Origin: Thermococcus onnurineus NA1
GTDB lineage: Archaea > Methanobacteriota_B > Thermococci > Thermococcales > Thermococcaceae
DNA: 64,000 nucleotides
Reading direction: 5' to 3'
Assembly: GCF_000018365.1 (NCBI RefSeq)
Contig: NC_011529.1
Span: 1,364,001 to 1,428,000 of the forward strand
Positions 16,525-25,442 of this stretch are shown piece by piece; position 1 is the first letter of the stretch, and every line of letters begins with the position of its first letter. Under the pieces are notes generated by a model, which was not told the origin of the DNA, searched no databases, and worked only from the letters and a program-made list of their open reading frames with translations. Made by a program: the position numbers and the translations under genes.

Positions 16525-18825
16525 TTAAAGGAAATAAAGAGCACCCTCTTTTAGGAATTCATAACGATTAAATTTGAGTTCTCTTCGTTCATAGTTTATG
16601 AGTCTGTGAGATAAATGCACAGGAGCAGGTAATTTCATTTTATCTGGGTTCTCTGGCTGTGAATAGTTCAATTTTGTGAGTTTTGTTATTGTCATTATGT
16701 CCTCCCGAGAAATGACATTTTTAGATATCTTTCCTCGTGCTACGAAATACGTGTTTCCAAGTTTCAATGGGACTTTAAGATAATTTGTGAAATAGTGGGC
16801 AGTTAGATAATAGGTATCACCAATCTTAAAGTAGTAATTATGGCGTGGACTCTTGACAGTGTGTTCTTTATAGTTTTCCCAGAAAAAGCGCACTAATGGT
16901 CTTTTTAAGATTTCAATTATCGTGAACCTATAGTTGTATTTTCGAGAAATCTCCTTAAATTGTTCAAGTTCTCCTCCTGGGACTTTTCCATCTCTTAAGA
17001 ACAATATGTCGGCGTATCCTTTCCTATTTAATATTGCTGCGGCTTCTTGTTGAATATTTCCGATGAGATAGTTAATATTGGCTGTTTCGCTACTGGACTG
17101 TGGAGAAGTTATTGGTATAATCTTGAGAACTTGTCCATTTTTATTTTGTACTACTGCAGCCCCAGAAATACCGTAGTATCGCCCACTTTTATCCATTTCC
17201 CGGGTTACATCCAGTCCAATTATAAAGTCATAGTTAAGATTATCGAGAGAATAGAAATAAATGCCAAATGCATAAAGTGCTTGTAGTATCATGCTTTCAA
17301 TGAGTTTCTTTTGGTCTTTAGATGGATCACGCAAATTGTTTATGTTAATTGCTTTATGGAGAATTCCATTGTTAAAAAAGAAGCCCTTAATTTTATCGAA
17401 TTGCTCTTGCCTCATATCCGGGATTAGCGTTATTGCAAGGTGGTAGTCATATTCAACTCCCTTTTTGGAATGTATCCTTGTAAATGCGCTCTCGATTAAG
17501 TTCTCATAGTTTACAGGTATTCTACTAATAATGTCAATGGCTGAGGGAAGACTAAGACCTTCATTAACTTTCCTGAGGAATGTAAAATATTCTGAGAGCC
17601 TTTTTATTGTGCTGTCCACACTCTTTATTAAGTTCTGGATAACCTTAAGACTTTCAGAGTTCTCCCGATATTTTGCTGGGTATAAAATGTACACTCCAAT
17701 AGTTTTATCTCGCAGAAATTCTGGTGATTGGATAGGAATTATTAATTCAGAAATATCATCGAAAGGGGTGTTAGTGAACAGCCAATTAAAAGTCCCCTTA
17801 ATATTGTAATATGGTTGGATCGTCTTTTCTGTAATTGTTTTGTTTTTAAGGAATACTGCCTTGTAACTAATTGTTCGTTCATCAATTTTAAATGCTGGAA
17901 AAATTGCTCGCCCGGGGTATTTTGTAGAGTCGTATATTATATCGGCAACCAACTTTTTTGCGATGTTAAGGGCTTTTATGAATTCGTTTGATCTATAGAT
18001 CTCTCTCAAAATTTCTTTGTTTATCGGCCGAATTAATTTTGTCCTTGCAGAATGGTATGATAAATATTTTCCCCGTGTTTGACTCCTGAAAATGATATTA
18101 TAGTCATCTGGATACTTAGAGTCATCAATGGGACCAAGTTCTGTTTTCTTAGTGAAATATTCGTTAATCCGCTCCAGTTCTTGCTGGTATCTATCTGGAT
18201 CCTTAGTTTTCAATATAATTTCCACAACCCTATGTCCCGGAGGTAGAGGGACGTCTTTTCTGGAGGTTTGTATTTTCCATTTAGGGTCTTTTAAGAGATT
18301 GTGTACTAGCTCCTTAACAGTTATCTTTCCCTCGATCAGCAGTTCCATAATTGTATGATTTTCAATTATCTTGTACTTTGGTAGAGTGACGAGATAAAAA
18401 TGCTGCCCGTCATACTCAACTGTCACTAAAAATTTACGTATGATACTTCTTTCGGAATTAATGCTTTTCACGACCTCTCTATGCCCACGAATGTCACGCA
18501 GATATCCTTCTGCGTTAAGGATATTGAGTACTAATTTAGTTTTGTTTTCTTTCGACAGTTCAGAAAAACTAAATGCTCTGACTTCTTTCATATCATCTGG
18601 ATAATGATTTTGCAGCAGACTTTCCTTTCCCACTACCCATGCACTGTTAGTCATCTCATCGTAGTTTAGAATGATACCCCCAATCTTTTGTATCTCACTA
18701 TACGCTTCTTCGGGGTTAGAAGGCATATTGGTGACTCGAGCAACGATAATATCGGATAATATGTCTTGGATTAACTCATCTTTTAGGCGGTACATATTAC
18801 CTTGATAAAAAGTCTGTTTCTCCAT
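16525..18825 (-). CDS. ago: Prokaryotic Argonaute, long form with intact catalytic tetrad
   Basis: A 766-residue full-length pAgo, close to P. furiosus Ago in length and C-terminus (MKLPAPVHLSH and a hydrophobic -YFL end). The PIWI domain (about 500-766) shows D539 (IIGLDVTR), E580 (SSETAN), D612 (LFLRDG) and H740, which align with the PfAgo DEDH tetrad at nearly the same spacing. The protein should therefore cut nucleic acid; DNA-guided cleavage of DNA is expected from relatives. N, PAZ and MID regions are present by length. Start ATG 18825 follows GGTGATGCT. Base composition is strikingly AT-rich (28% GC in 17221-17280 against 58% in 15841-15900 of arcS), which indicates transfer. No partner nuclease, helicase or CRISPR gene is adjacent. 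Confidence 0.96.
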   Translation of the reverse strand: MEKQTFYQGNMYRLKDELIQDILSDIIVARVTNMPSNPEEAYSEIQKIGGIILNYDEMTNSAWVVGKESLLQNHYPDDMKEVRAFSFSELSKENKTKLVLNILNAEGYLRDIRGHREVVKSINSERSIIRKFLVTVEYDGQHFYLVTLPKYKIIENHTIMELLIEGKITVKELVHNLLKDPKWKIQTSRKDVPLPPGHRVVEIILKTKDPDRYQQELERINEYFTKKTELGPIDDSKYPDDYNIIFRSQTRGKYLSYHSARTKLIRPINKEILREIYRSNEFIKALNIAKKLVADIIYDSTKYPGRAIFPAFKIDERTISYKAVFLKNKTITEKTIQPYYNIKGTFNWLFTNTPFDDISELIIPIQSPEFLRDKTIGVYILYPAKYRENSESLKVIQNLIKSVDSTIKRLSEYFTFLRKVNEGLSLPSAIDIISRIPVNYENLIESAFTRIHSKKGVEYDYHLAITLIPDMRQEQFDKIKGFFFNNGILHKAININNLRDPSKDQKKLIESMILQALYAFGIYFYSLDNLNYDFIIGLDVTREMDKSGRYYGISGAAVVQNKNGQVLKIIPITSPQSSSETANINYLIGNIQQEAAAILNRKGYADILFLRDGKVPGGELEQFKEISRKYNYRFTIIEILKRPLVRFFWENYKEHTVKSPRHNYYFKIGDTYYLTAHYFTNYLKVPLKLGNTYFVARGKISKNVISREDIMTITKLTKLNYSQPENPDKMKLPAPVHLSHRLINYERRELKFNRYEFLKEGALYFL

Positions 18826-18923
18826 AGCATCACCATATGAATTCCCTTAATGTGAAGTTTAATAATTTTTGTCTTAGATAATAAGGCATAACTCCTAAAA
18901 ACCCTCTTTTCTATCTTCCCCAC

Positions 18924-19220
18924 ATGCCCAGACACTTCAAGCGTGGTGTCAAGAGGGAGCACCACTTTCTCAAAGGCCTTGAAAAGCCCCTCGAAGAGAT
19001 AGCCCAAATTCCAGGAGTTAAGAAGGTAATTCCCGGGAGGATCTACGCGAGCGACTCAAGGGGCTTCGAGATAAAGGTCTCGCGGGAGACCCCAACGGGG
19101 CTGAAGCTTATAGCGAAGAGCGATGGCTCAGTTCAGGATGTCTTTCTTGTCGTCGACAAGGCTGACAGGGAGAGAGTCTGGGGGGAAATCGAGAAGCTGA
19201 GTGATGAATGGAAAAATTAA
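18924..19220 (+). CDS. DUF2103-like small conserved protein
   Basis: A 98-residue basic protein beginning MPRHFKRGVKREHHFLKG, with a basic N-terminal segment and an alpha/beta remainder (GRIYASDSRGFEIKVSRETP). It resembles archaeal DUF2103 proteins, described in databases as predicted metal-binding, though only a histidine pair is obvious here. It is divergent from ago, and its start may be leaderless. An RNA-binding role would fit the charge but is a guess. Confidence 0.7.
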   Translation: MPRHFKRGVKREHHFLKGLEKPLEEIAQIPGVKKVIPGRIYASDSRGFEIKVSRETPTGLKLIAKSDGSVQDVFLVVDKADRERVWGEIEKLSDEWKN

Positions 19221-19236
19221 AAATAACGGCTTCAAC

Positions 19237-19677
19237 TCATCCAATGTACACCAGCTTGGCATTTATAGTAACATCCTTAGATGAAATCAGCGAGAATGTG
19301 TTGTCGAGCACTAGATAGTAGGTACCACCACCATAGAGATTAACAGTAGTATACACCTTTGTCACTTGACCACTATTGTACACTACTCTTCCATTCGAAT
19401 CGACAATTTTGACAATAATGTCATCTCCGGAGCCTCCTTTAGCCTCAAACTCCAATTTAACCCTGACATCACTGGCATCATAAGGGACACTAAAACTGAA
19501 TTTCCGTGTAGTTCCAGGATCCACAGTATATGTGCCACTAGCTATAGTTATAGTCCTCTCATGAGGCACAGCTTCTTGAACCGTCTCTGGAGCAAAAGCC
19601 ATCAAACCCAAAAGTACTATCACTATAATGCCTATCACAGCTCCTACTCCAATTAGGAGTTTTTTCGTCTGCACCAT
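19237..19677 (-). CDS. Membrane-anchored GOLD/emp24-like protein
   Basis: 146 residues. An N-terminal membrane segment (about 5-28, LLIGVGAVIGIIVIVLLGLM) is followed by an external beta-sandwich domain of the type annotated emp24/gp25L/p24-like in Thermococcales (TRKFSFSVPYDASDVRVKL, then GGTYYLVLDNTFS). Function is unknown; such domains often bind partner proteins or glycans. The open frame extends further upstream, but ATG 19677 with GGTGG before it gives a clean anchor start. Confidence 0.75.
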   Translation of the reverse strand: MVQTKKLLIGVGAVIGIIVIVLLGLMAFAPETVQEAVPHERTITIASGTYTVDPGTTRKFSFSVPYDASDVRVKLEFEAKGGSGDDIIVKIVDSNGRVVYNSGQVTKVYTTVNLYGGGTYYLVLDNTFSLISSKDVTINAKLVYIG

Positions 19678-19798
19678 GGTACCACCCACATTACTATGAC
19701 TATTTAGTTTTAAAAAAGTTTCCACAATAATACAAAAATGATCTAGTGACAGAGAACAAAAGAACATACAAGCGGACAGAAAAATAGTCCAAAGCCTA

Positions 19799-20434
19799 TT
19801 AAATCTCTCCCTTCCCCTCGAAAAACGCCTCCAGTTCCTCGTCGCTAATGTCCCCAGCGTCATCGATGTATCCAAGATTTCTCTTCTGAAGGTCTATGAG
19901 ACCCGGTGTTAAGAGCAGCTTTCCGTCCAGCTTCGGTACCGCATAGTGCAGCGTTATCTCGCTGAATTCGTCGAGCTTTATCGTTGGATTCTCCTCGTAC
20001 TCAATCTCCTCCAGCTTTTTACCGTCTGCTATGAGCTTGGCAACTATCGAAGCGCCATCTATGGAGTACTGCGGCTTTCCTATGTGGCGAACCTTCACTC
20101 CCTCCATACGCGATGTTATGAATTCCTTCGTTCTGCCGCGCGGCACAGCGTCGCCGAGAATTCCACCGACTACTATCATGGTGTCCCCGTCGATGTCCTC
20201 GGGCTTGAGCTCCTCCTCGGCCTGGAGGTCGAGGACGATGATTTTCGAGCGGTCAAAGGGAAACGTTGTGACGCTCTCAGTGATGACACTCCCGAGCTTT
20301 GCCAATCTCTCGCGCTCGTCCTCGCGAACGTTGGTGAATATCAGCCTGTCTCCCCACCACTCCGCAACGTGGCTGTACTCCAGCCAGAGCCAGTCACTTA
20401 TCTCCTCGAGATGCTCAATGATCAGGTACGGCAT
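19799..20434 (-). CDS. SFM1/DUF431-type SPOUT methyltransferase
   Basis: A 211-residue protein starting MPYLIIEHLEEISDWLWLEY, the hallmark of the DUF431 family. Its yeast member Sfm1 is a SPOUT-fold protein-arginine methyltransferase acting on ribosomal protein S3. The SPOUT knot region is GDTMIVVGGILGDAVPRGRT. An archaeal ribosomal protein or RNA target is likely but unproven. ATG 20434 is chosen because GGTGAGAAAA directly precedes it; the longer frame lacks a ribosome-binding site. Confidence 0.85.
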   Translation of the reverse strand: MPYLIIEHLEEISDWLWLEYSHVAEWWGDRLIFTNVREDERERLAKLGSVITESVTTFPFDRSKIIVLDLQAEEELKPEDIDGDTMIVVGGILGDAVPRGRTKEFITSRMEGVKVRHIGKPQYSIDGASIVAKLIADGKKLEEIEYEENPTIKLDEFSEITLHYAVPKLDGKLLLTPGLIDLQKRNLGYIDDAGDISDEELEAFFEGKGEI

Positions 20435-20534
20435 TTTTCTCACCGATGGGGCTAAGGCCGAGCCTCTTAAAAGCCTTGCTTGTAGGCAAGAATGTCCAGC
20501 AACGGTTTTAAGCACAAAAACTCCAGCAAATCCC

Positions 20535-21170
20535 ATGAGCTTTCGGGAGAAGTACGCCAAGCTTGGTGAACGCTATAACTTCCTCGAAAAACCTCTCGAG
20601 AGGTTCTTCTGTCCGCTGAGACAAAAGGCTATAAGCTTTGTTAAGGGAAGAACTCTTGAGATAGGCGTCGGCGTTGGCAAGACCCTTCCCTATTACCCTC
20701 CAGACGTTGAGCTCCATGCAGTTGATGCTGTGCCTGAGATGGTCAAGATAGCAGAGAAGAAGGCCAGAGAACTCGATCTGAACGCCCGATTTTATATTAT
20801 GGACGCTGAAAAACTGGAGTTTCCAAGCGAAAGTTTCGATACCGTGATTTCATCCTTCGTCTTCTGCACTGTGCCAAATCCAGAGAAGGCTATGAAAGAG
20901 ATTTACCGAGTCTTAAAGCCCGGCGGCAGGGCAATATTCCTGGAACACACGAAGAGCGAGTGTGAGCTCCTGAACTGGCTGTTTTTAAAGCCTCTGGACC
21001 TCTTCCTTGGTTGGCTCATAGAGGACAACACTCTAAGGGAGACGCACGATCTCGTTAGAAAATACTTCAAAATTGAGCACGAGGAGAGCCACTATCAGGG
21101 GGTTATAAGACTAATCATTGCAAGGAAGCCAGAAAACCAAAGTAAAGCTTTTAAGCCAAGGGGAACTTAG
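20535..21170 (+). CDS. Class I SAM-dependent methyltransferase
   Basis: A 211-residue UbiE/COQ5-like methyltransferase. Motif I is LEIGVGVGKTLPYYP (about residues 40-54), followed by the acidic VDAVPEM and the post-I motif SFDTVISSFVFCTVPNPE. C-terminal hydrophobic segments (LLNWLFLKPLDLFLGWLI) suggest a lipid or quinone-like substrate or membrane association. The substrate is not determined. ATG 20535 is probably leaderless behind a TTTTAAG box near 20505. Its 3' end carries the TATA-like box of the following tRNA-Gly. Confidence 0.85.
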   Translation: MSFREKYAKLGERYNFLEKPLERFFCPLRQKAISFVKGRTLEIGVGVGKTLPYYPPDVELHAVDAVPEMVKIAEKKARELDLNARFYIMDAEKLEFPSESFDTVISSFVFCTVPNPEKAMKEIYRVLKPGGRAIFLEHTKSECELLNWLFLKPLDLFLGWLIEDNTLRETHDLVRKYFKIEHEESHYQGVIRLIIARKPENQSKAFKPRGT

Positions 21171-21180
21171 TATTAAACGC

Positions 21181-21258
21181 GCGGTGGTAGTCTAGCCTGG
21201 TCTAGGACACCGGCCTCCCAAGCCGGTGACCCGGGTTCAAATCCCGGCCACCGCACCA
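21181..21258 (+). tRNA. tRNA-Gly (CCC anticodon)
   Basis: Acceptor GCGGTGG/CCACCGC, T arm CCGGG-TTCAAAT-CCCGG, anticodon stem CCGGC/GCCGG with loop CTCCCAA giving anticodon CCC, discriminator A and encoded CCA. No intron. Confidence 0.95.
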
Positions 21259-21874
21259 TTCTCACAAACTTCGCCTTTGCGACGTTGATGCCTTCCTCGC
21301 CGCACGAGACAACATCTCCGTTGAGCTTGATCGGGGTTTGCATGTCGTTTTTAACTGTTTTAAGGGATTTGTCTTTATACAGGCAGTTTTTAGTGTTTCA
21401 CGATAAATTTAGCGCCCAAAGGAAGTTAGGAGAAAGTGAGACTTGTTTTATTGGCTTGTTTTGAGTCAAGTCCATACTGGACTTGCAATCTTTAAAGGAC
21501 ATGCAAACTCTTCTCTGACAATTGGGAAGTTGCTTCTTTGATTAAACTTTGCAAAGCAAAATTTGCTTTGTTTCAAATGTTGAAACTTCGTCTCAACACA
21601 TCGGGAAGCTTCGCCTCTCACGAAGCGTTGACGGAAAACTTGAGTGCGATTCTAAAATGCTTGTTTTCAAGAGGGTTTACTCTTCAATTATCGATTTGTG
21701 ATGTTTCACTCTCCAAAAGGCGTCCGAAGGACGCCAGAATAAGGCGTGAAACTGCTTTAAAGACGCACCTTTTCAAAATTAACCCCTACTTCCAGGAAGT
21801 TCTAAGAGTGCACGCTCTAAATCTACGACACCAAAAATGAGAAAGAAAATTTTCGCGAGCCTTTCTTAAAGGCT
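21259..21874. other. 616-nt intergenic region without a credible gene
   Basis: Between tRNA-Gly and lrpA. A short reverse frame runs from 21343 through the tRNA but matches nothing I know. A 100-codon forward frame (21538-21840) crosses several hairpins and has no ribosome-binding site, so I do not call it. The right half contains one copy of the dual-hairpin element. The left part (21340-21530) is AT-rich and featureless apart from a TATA-like CTTTATA near 21370. Confidence 0.6.
21530..21735 (-). repeat. Dual-hairpin intergenic element, divergent copy D
   Basis: Contains TTTGATTAAACTTTGC (about 21537-21552), matching the conserved arm of copies B and C, then a perfect palindrome at 21552-21570 (CAAAGCAAA-A-TTTGCTTTG). 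A second hairpin, GGCGTCC-GAA-GGACGCC, lies at 21719-21735. Orientation is assigned from the conserved arm. Confidence 0.5.
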
Positions 21875-22300
21875 CTACTTCAGCTTCTCGAGGATTATGG
21901 CAGGGCAAACCTTGGTGACGCCGTTAAGTTTACCTATCTTGTTGGAGATTATGTCTGAAAGGTCCTCTCCGTCCTTGGCCCAGATCTCGGCCATTATCAT
22001 GTGGTCACCGCTCGTGAGGTAGACGTTCCTCACGAACTCGAACTCCTTGAGCTTGTTTGCGACCTCGAATATCTTCTCAGGGAGTGTGTCAACCCCAGTA
22101 AGGCTGACAAGGTTGTAACCGAGCTTTGACGGATCAACCACGATGGTGTACTGCCGTATAACCCCAGCCTCCTCGAGAGCCTTGACCCTTTTCCTGACGG
22201 CCGTCTCGCTGATGCCCAATACCTTCGCTATCTCCGTGAACGGAGTGCGGGCATCTCTGGTGAGCATATCGATTATAATCCTGTCCCTTTCATCAAGCAT
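21875..22300 (-). CDS. lrpA: Lrp/AsnC family regulator LrpA
   Basis: A 141-residue DNA-binding regulator, the same length as P. furiosus LrpA and ending in the same [15 protein letters not shown]-type tail. The N-terminal helix-turn-helix (about 15-45, [19 protein letters not shown]) is followed by a RAM ligand/oligomerisation domain (65-141). LrpA of Pyrococcus represses its own promoter. Here the gene follows GAGGTGATG behind a TATA-like AATATAC near 22338-22345. Targets in this genome are unknown. Confidence 0.93.
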   Translation of the reverse strand: MLDERDRIIIDMLTRDARTPFTEIAKVLGISETAVRKRVKALEEAGVIRQYTIVVDPSKLGYNLVSLTGVDTLPEKIFEVANKLKEFEFVRNVYLTSGDHMIMAEIWAKDGEDLSDIISNKIGKLNGVTKVCPAIILEKLK

Positions 22301-22363
22301 TTTTCATCACCTCTATCTTATGTTATGCAGACCAAGTATATTAAGTTTTTGAACTTGTCGGTT

Positions 22364-23623
22364 CTAAAGCCAAACCTTGTGTTTAAGTTTGACAACCACT
22401 TCGATGTGGGGAGTGTGAGGGAACATGTCGAGACCAACTGCCTCTTCCACAGAGTACTTTCCAGATAGCTCGTTCAAGTTCAGTTTAAGGGTCTTTGGGT
22501 TGCAGGAGACGTAAACGATGGTCTGCGGTTCATCTTTTAAGATTTTCTTGACCAACTTTGGATGCAAGCCCGCTCTCGGCGGATCGAGGATTATCGTGTC
22601 GTATTTCGCCAAGTTCTTGACGTCTTTGTCCTCTCCAACCGAAAAGACTGCATCAATCCCGTTTAGTTCGGCATTTCTGTTGGCCATCTCAACCGCGAAG
22701 GGGTTAATCTCGATGCCCTCAACGGTAAAGCCCCTCTTCGCAAGGTAAACGCCGAAGGTTCCGACGCCAGAATACAGATCGAGAACTTTTTCACCCTCCA
22801 CGAGTCTGGAAACTTCCCTGACTAAGTTAACCGCTTGGTAGCTGTTAGTCTGGAAAAAGCTGTTGGGGTGGATAAGGTAAGCAACGTCATCGAGCCTCTC
22901 GCGTATGAACTCTTTCTTCCAAACCCTTTCCACATCGCCATAGGAGACATCGCTTGGTGTCCTGTTCACGCTCCAGTAGATAGAGTCAGCGTAGTCGAAG
23001 TAGTCCGGGAACTCCTCGGGAAGTTCCCCCTCGGCAGTTACAAGGTTCACCATCAGTTCATCCGTGAACTTGCCCTCACGAATGACTACATACCTCAAAA
23101 AGCCCCTGTTTTTGCCTATCTCATAGAGGCTCGGCTTGTGATCCTCTATAAACTCCCTGAGCGAACGGAGAACCTTTCCACTGGCTTTTCCGAAGACGGG
23201 ACACTCCTCGATGTCCACGACGTCCCACCAAGTGCCCCTCCTTCTGAAGCCAATCCCATTTGTCGAAATGACAACATCAATACGATTTCTATGGCCATAT
23301 ATCTTCGGTGAAGGAATAACCTCGACATCAAAACCAAGAATCTCCGAAAGCTTGTCAGATTTGAACTTCAGCTGCTCATCGTAGGGAAGGTGCTGTAAGA
23401 GACAGCCGCCGCAGGTTCCAAAATATGGACACTTTGGTTCGGTTCGAATCTCAGAAGGCCCAACTACTTCATACTCAGTTGCTATGAGCGTTCTCTTCTT
23501 TTTCCGCCATCTTTTAATCTCGACGATATCGCCAGGGGCTGTAAATGGGACGTGAATTTCCCGTTTATCCAGCCTGACTATGCCCAGTCCTTCCAAATCC
23601 AGTCTCTCAACGACTCCCCTCAT
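22364..23623 (-). CDS. RNA m5U methyltransferase (TrmA/RlmD-like, Fe-S)
   Basis: A 419-residue enzyme with an N-terminal TRAM-like OB domain (1-55) and [4Fe-4S] cysteines C65, C71, C74 (CPYFGTCGGC) and a fourth in EECPVF. The class I methyltransferase core carries VLDLYSGVGTFGVYLA, DPPRAGLH and the catalytic cysteine in YVSCNP. Pyrococcus has two related enzymes, one acting on tRNA U54 and one on 23S rRNA; I cannot separate them here. ATG 23623 has GGAAGAATC before it, so the longer frame is not used. The family is thought to have reached Thermococcales from bacteria. Confidence 0.88.
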   Translation of the reverse strand: MRGVVERLDLEGLGIVRLDKREIHVPFTAPGDIVEIKRWRKKKRTLIATEYEVVGPSEIRTEPKCPYFGTCGGCLLQHLPYDEQLKFKSDKLSEILGFDVEVIPSPKIYGHRNRIDVVISTNGIGFRRRGTWWDVVDIEECPVFGKASGKVLRSLREFIEDHKPSLYEIGKNRGFLRYVVIREGKFTDELMVNLVTAEGELPEEFPDYFDYADSIYWSVNRTPSDVSYGDVERVWKKEFIRERLDDVAYLIHPNSFFQTNSYQAVNLVREVSRLVEGEKVLDLYSGVGTFGVYLAKRGFTVEGIEINPFAVEMANRNAELNGIDAVFSVGEDKDVKNLAKYDTIILDPPRAGLHPKLVKKILKDEPQTIVYVSCNPKTLKLNLNELSGKYSVEEAVGLDMFPHTPHIEVVVKLKHKVWL

Positions 23624-23721
23624 GATTCTTCCTTCAGAGGGTGCCTTATAAATCTGCCCTTGAACGAGTGTCAAATGTAGTTTCGGAAGGTTTATTTAGG
23701 TGGAGAGAGTAGTAAATAACG

Positions 23722-23946
23722 GTGCCGTTGATGTTCGGCAGGCGTAAGGATGTTGTTTACAAAGTCCTCGCCACCAAAAAGAGGGCCGTGGCCCTTCAGA
23801 GCCTGAGCGCCGAGCTCGAGACTCCCATGCCCGCGGTTCTTAAAACTGTAAAACAATTAGAATCAGACGGTCTCGTAGAGGTTTTCTACGGCCAGGATAA
23901 AGCCTCAATCATGGTGAAAGCAAAGACCATTGAGGATTACATCTGA
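23722..23946 (+). CDS. Small winged-helix protein
   Basis: A 74-residue DNA-binding-type protein: helix-turn-helix about 20-55 (LQSLSAELETPMPAVLKTVKQLESDGLVEV) followed by a short wing. The start is uncertain. GTG 23722 fits a leaderless transcript from the TATA-like TTTATTTA at 23690-23697; ATG 23731, three codons on, is the alternative. It lies 48 nt upstream of a MinD-like ATPase on the same strand and may regulate it; that is inference. Confidence 0.7.
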   Translation: MPLMFGRRKDVVYKVLATKKRAVALQSLSAELETPMPAVLKTVKQLESDGLVEVFYGQDKASIMVKAKTIEDYI

Positions 23947-23994
23947 GGCTTTTTCAATCATTTTTTAGAATAAAACACTAAGGGGGCCTAGCCA

Positions 23995-24828
23995 GTGGTA
24001 TCAGTAGTCATAACCGGTAGGGGTGGGGCAGGAAAGACCACCATGACAACTAATTTGAGCACTTACTTCTCCAAGAACAACTACAGAACTCTGGTCATAG
24101 ATGGCGACCTCTATCTTCCAAAGCTCGCATTCCACTTCGGCATATACAATCCGGTTTACAACCTCCATACCCTGCTAAAGGATCCCGAGATGAGGGTCCC
24201 GGATGCAGTCTACCATGACATCAAAACGGGTGTCGATGTGCTCCCAGGAAGTTCAAAGCTCTACGACGTCCTTGACCTAGATCAGAGAAGGCTTAAGGAC
24301 ATTGTGAGAGAGATTCAAACGAGATACCAGATTACATTCATAGATTCACCGGTCGGAATACCCTTCGATACTATTTCAACCTTCAGGCTTGCCCAGTACC
24401 AGCTAATCATAGTAGAAATAGAGCGCTGTCCGATACACTCGGTTCACAGAATGATAGAAAACGAAGTTGTCAAACTGAAGGCCCTCGGGGAGGCCTACGG
24501 CCTGAAAGTTGGGGTCATACTTAACAAGGTCCGGGAATCCTCGCAGAACATCGACGAAATAGTGGAGTTCCTCGAGTATAGCGTCGATGTTCCGGTTGTG
24601 GGAATAGTTCCCTATGACTATCAGGTTCCAGAAGCAACCAACGAGGGAAGGCCAGTTGTTGACTACGCACCTCACTCAAAAGCCTCAAAAGCCATCGTCG
24701 AGGCGGGCGACATCATGGGTGAATGGATATTCGGGGAAAAGAAAAAGGAAGGGTCTCTCCACAGGCTCTACAAATCATTATTCTCTCATTTGCGAGGGGG
24801 CAGAATCCCTGCGGGCAAAAAGCTCTGA
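23995..24828 (+). CDS. MinD/ParA-like P-loop ATPase
   Basis: A 277-residue deviant-Walker ATPase. The P-loop [10 protein letters not shown] at residues about 8-17 has Arg where MinD/ParA usually has the signature Lys. Switch I/II equivalents are DGDLYLPKL and [12 protein letters not shown]. No obvious C-terminal MinD amphipathic helix is seen, but the basic tail ([20 protein letters not shown]) could touch membrane or DNA. The start is GTG 23995 behind GGGGGCC. The last 51 nt overlap convergent pyrE. The process it serves (positioning, partition or regulation) is not known. Confidence 0.85.
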   Translation: MVSVVITGRGGAGKTTMTTNLSTYFSKNNYRTLVIDGDLYLPKLAFHFGIYNPVYNLHTLLKDPEMRVPDAVYHDIKTGVDVLPGSSKLYDVLDLDQRRLKDIVREIQTRYQITFIDSPVGIPFDTISTFRLAQYQLIIVEIERCPIHSVHRMIENEVVKLKALGEAYGLKVGVILNKVRESSQNIDEIVEFLEYSVDVPVVGIVPYDYQVPEATNEGRPVVDYAPHSKASKAIVEAGDIMGEWIFGEKKKEGSLHRLYKSLFSHLRGGRIPAGKKL

Positions 24829-25335
24829 GACCGTAACGAGCGGAAGAAAAGTGTACTTCTCCGTCATTTTTTCTTTGGCCCCCTCTTCCCTGTCCACAAC
24901 AACGCTTATAGCAACAACCACCGCGCCCTCTTTCTCAAGAATCTCAGCTGCCCTGAGGACGCTGCCTCCTGTGGTTGTGACGTCCTCGACCAGGAGTATC
25001 CTGTCGCCAGGCGTCACTTCACCTTCTATCTGCTTTCCTGTTCCGTACTCCTTCTTTTTTTTCCTGACTATGATGAGGGATTTATCCGTTTCGAGAGCCA
25101 ATGCAGTGGCTATTGGAACCGCCCCAAGCTCAGGGCCGGCCACTTTATCAAACTCGATGCCAAGTTCCTCGACCCTTGATTTCATCAGCTTTGCAATAAG
25201 CTTCAGCGCCCGGGGATTCGTGATGAGCTTTTTGACGTTGATGTAGTAGTCGCTCTCCTTTCCGGAGGTGAGAACAAAGCGCCCGAAGAGTATAGCCCCT
25301 TCCCGAAAGATCATCTCGATGAGCTCGTCCTTCAT
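24778..25335 (-). CDS. pyrE: Orotate phosphoribosyltransferase
   Basis: Joins orotate and PRPP to make OMP in pyrimidine synthesis. The 185-residue type I PRTase carries the PRPP motif [17 protein letters not shown] (about residues 105-121) and the orotate-side loop with [13 protein letters not shown] 25335 follows GGTGTCCAAA; the longer upstream frame is not needed. The 3' end overlaps the MinD-like gene tail to tail by 51 nt. Confidence 0.95.
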   Translation of the reverse strand: MKDELIEMIFREGAILFGRFVLTSGKESDYYINVKKLITNPRALKLIAKLMKSRVEELGIEFDKVAGPELGAVPIATALALETDKSLIIVRKKKKEYGTGKQIEGEVTPGDRILLVEDVTTTGGSVLRAAEILEKEGAVVVAISVVVDREEGAKEKMTEKYTFLPLVTVSELFARRDSAPSQMRE

Positions 25336-25442
25336 TTTGGACACCTTAATGTTAATAGTCGCGTAAATTCTGGGAGAAATAGACACGAAACTTAAAAATC
25401 TTAGCGTCAGGTTAATAAGAGATAAAGGCTGAGGAAAATATT

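Noticed and set aside
21255-21343. Reverse frame reading MQTPIKLNGDVVSCGEEG next to tRNA-Gly, perhaps a gene remnant left by integration at the tRNA
   Set aside because: Too short to identify, continues antisense through the tRNA, and no attachment-site repeat or integrase is present.
21538-21840. 100-codon forward frame
   Set aside because: It crosses three hairpins of a repeat element, lacks a ribosome-binding site and has no domain-like sequence.
24778-24828. Tail-to-tail overlap of the MinD-like and pyrE genes as a sign of a wrong stop or frameshift
   Set aside because: Both proteins have sensible C-termini, and convergent overlaps of 4-51 nt are common in this window.
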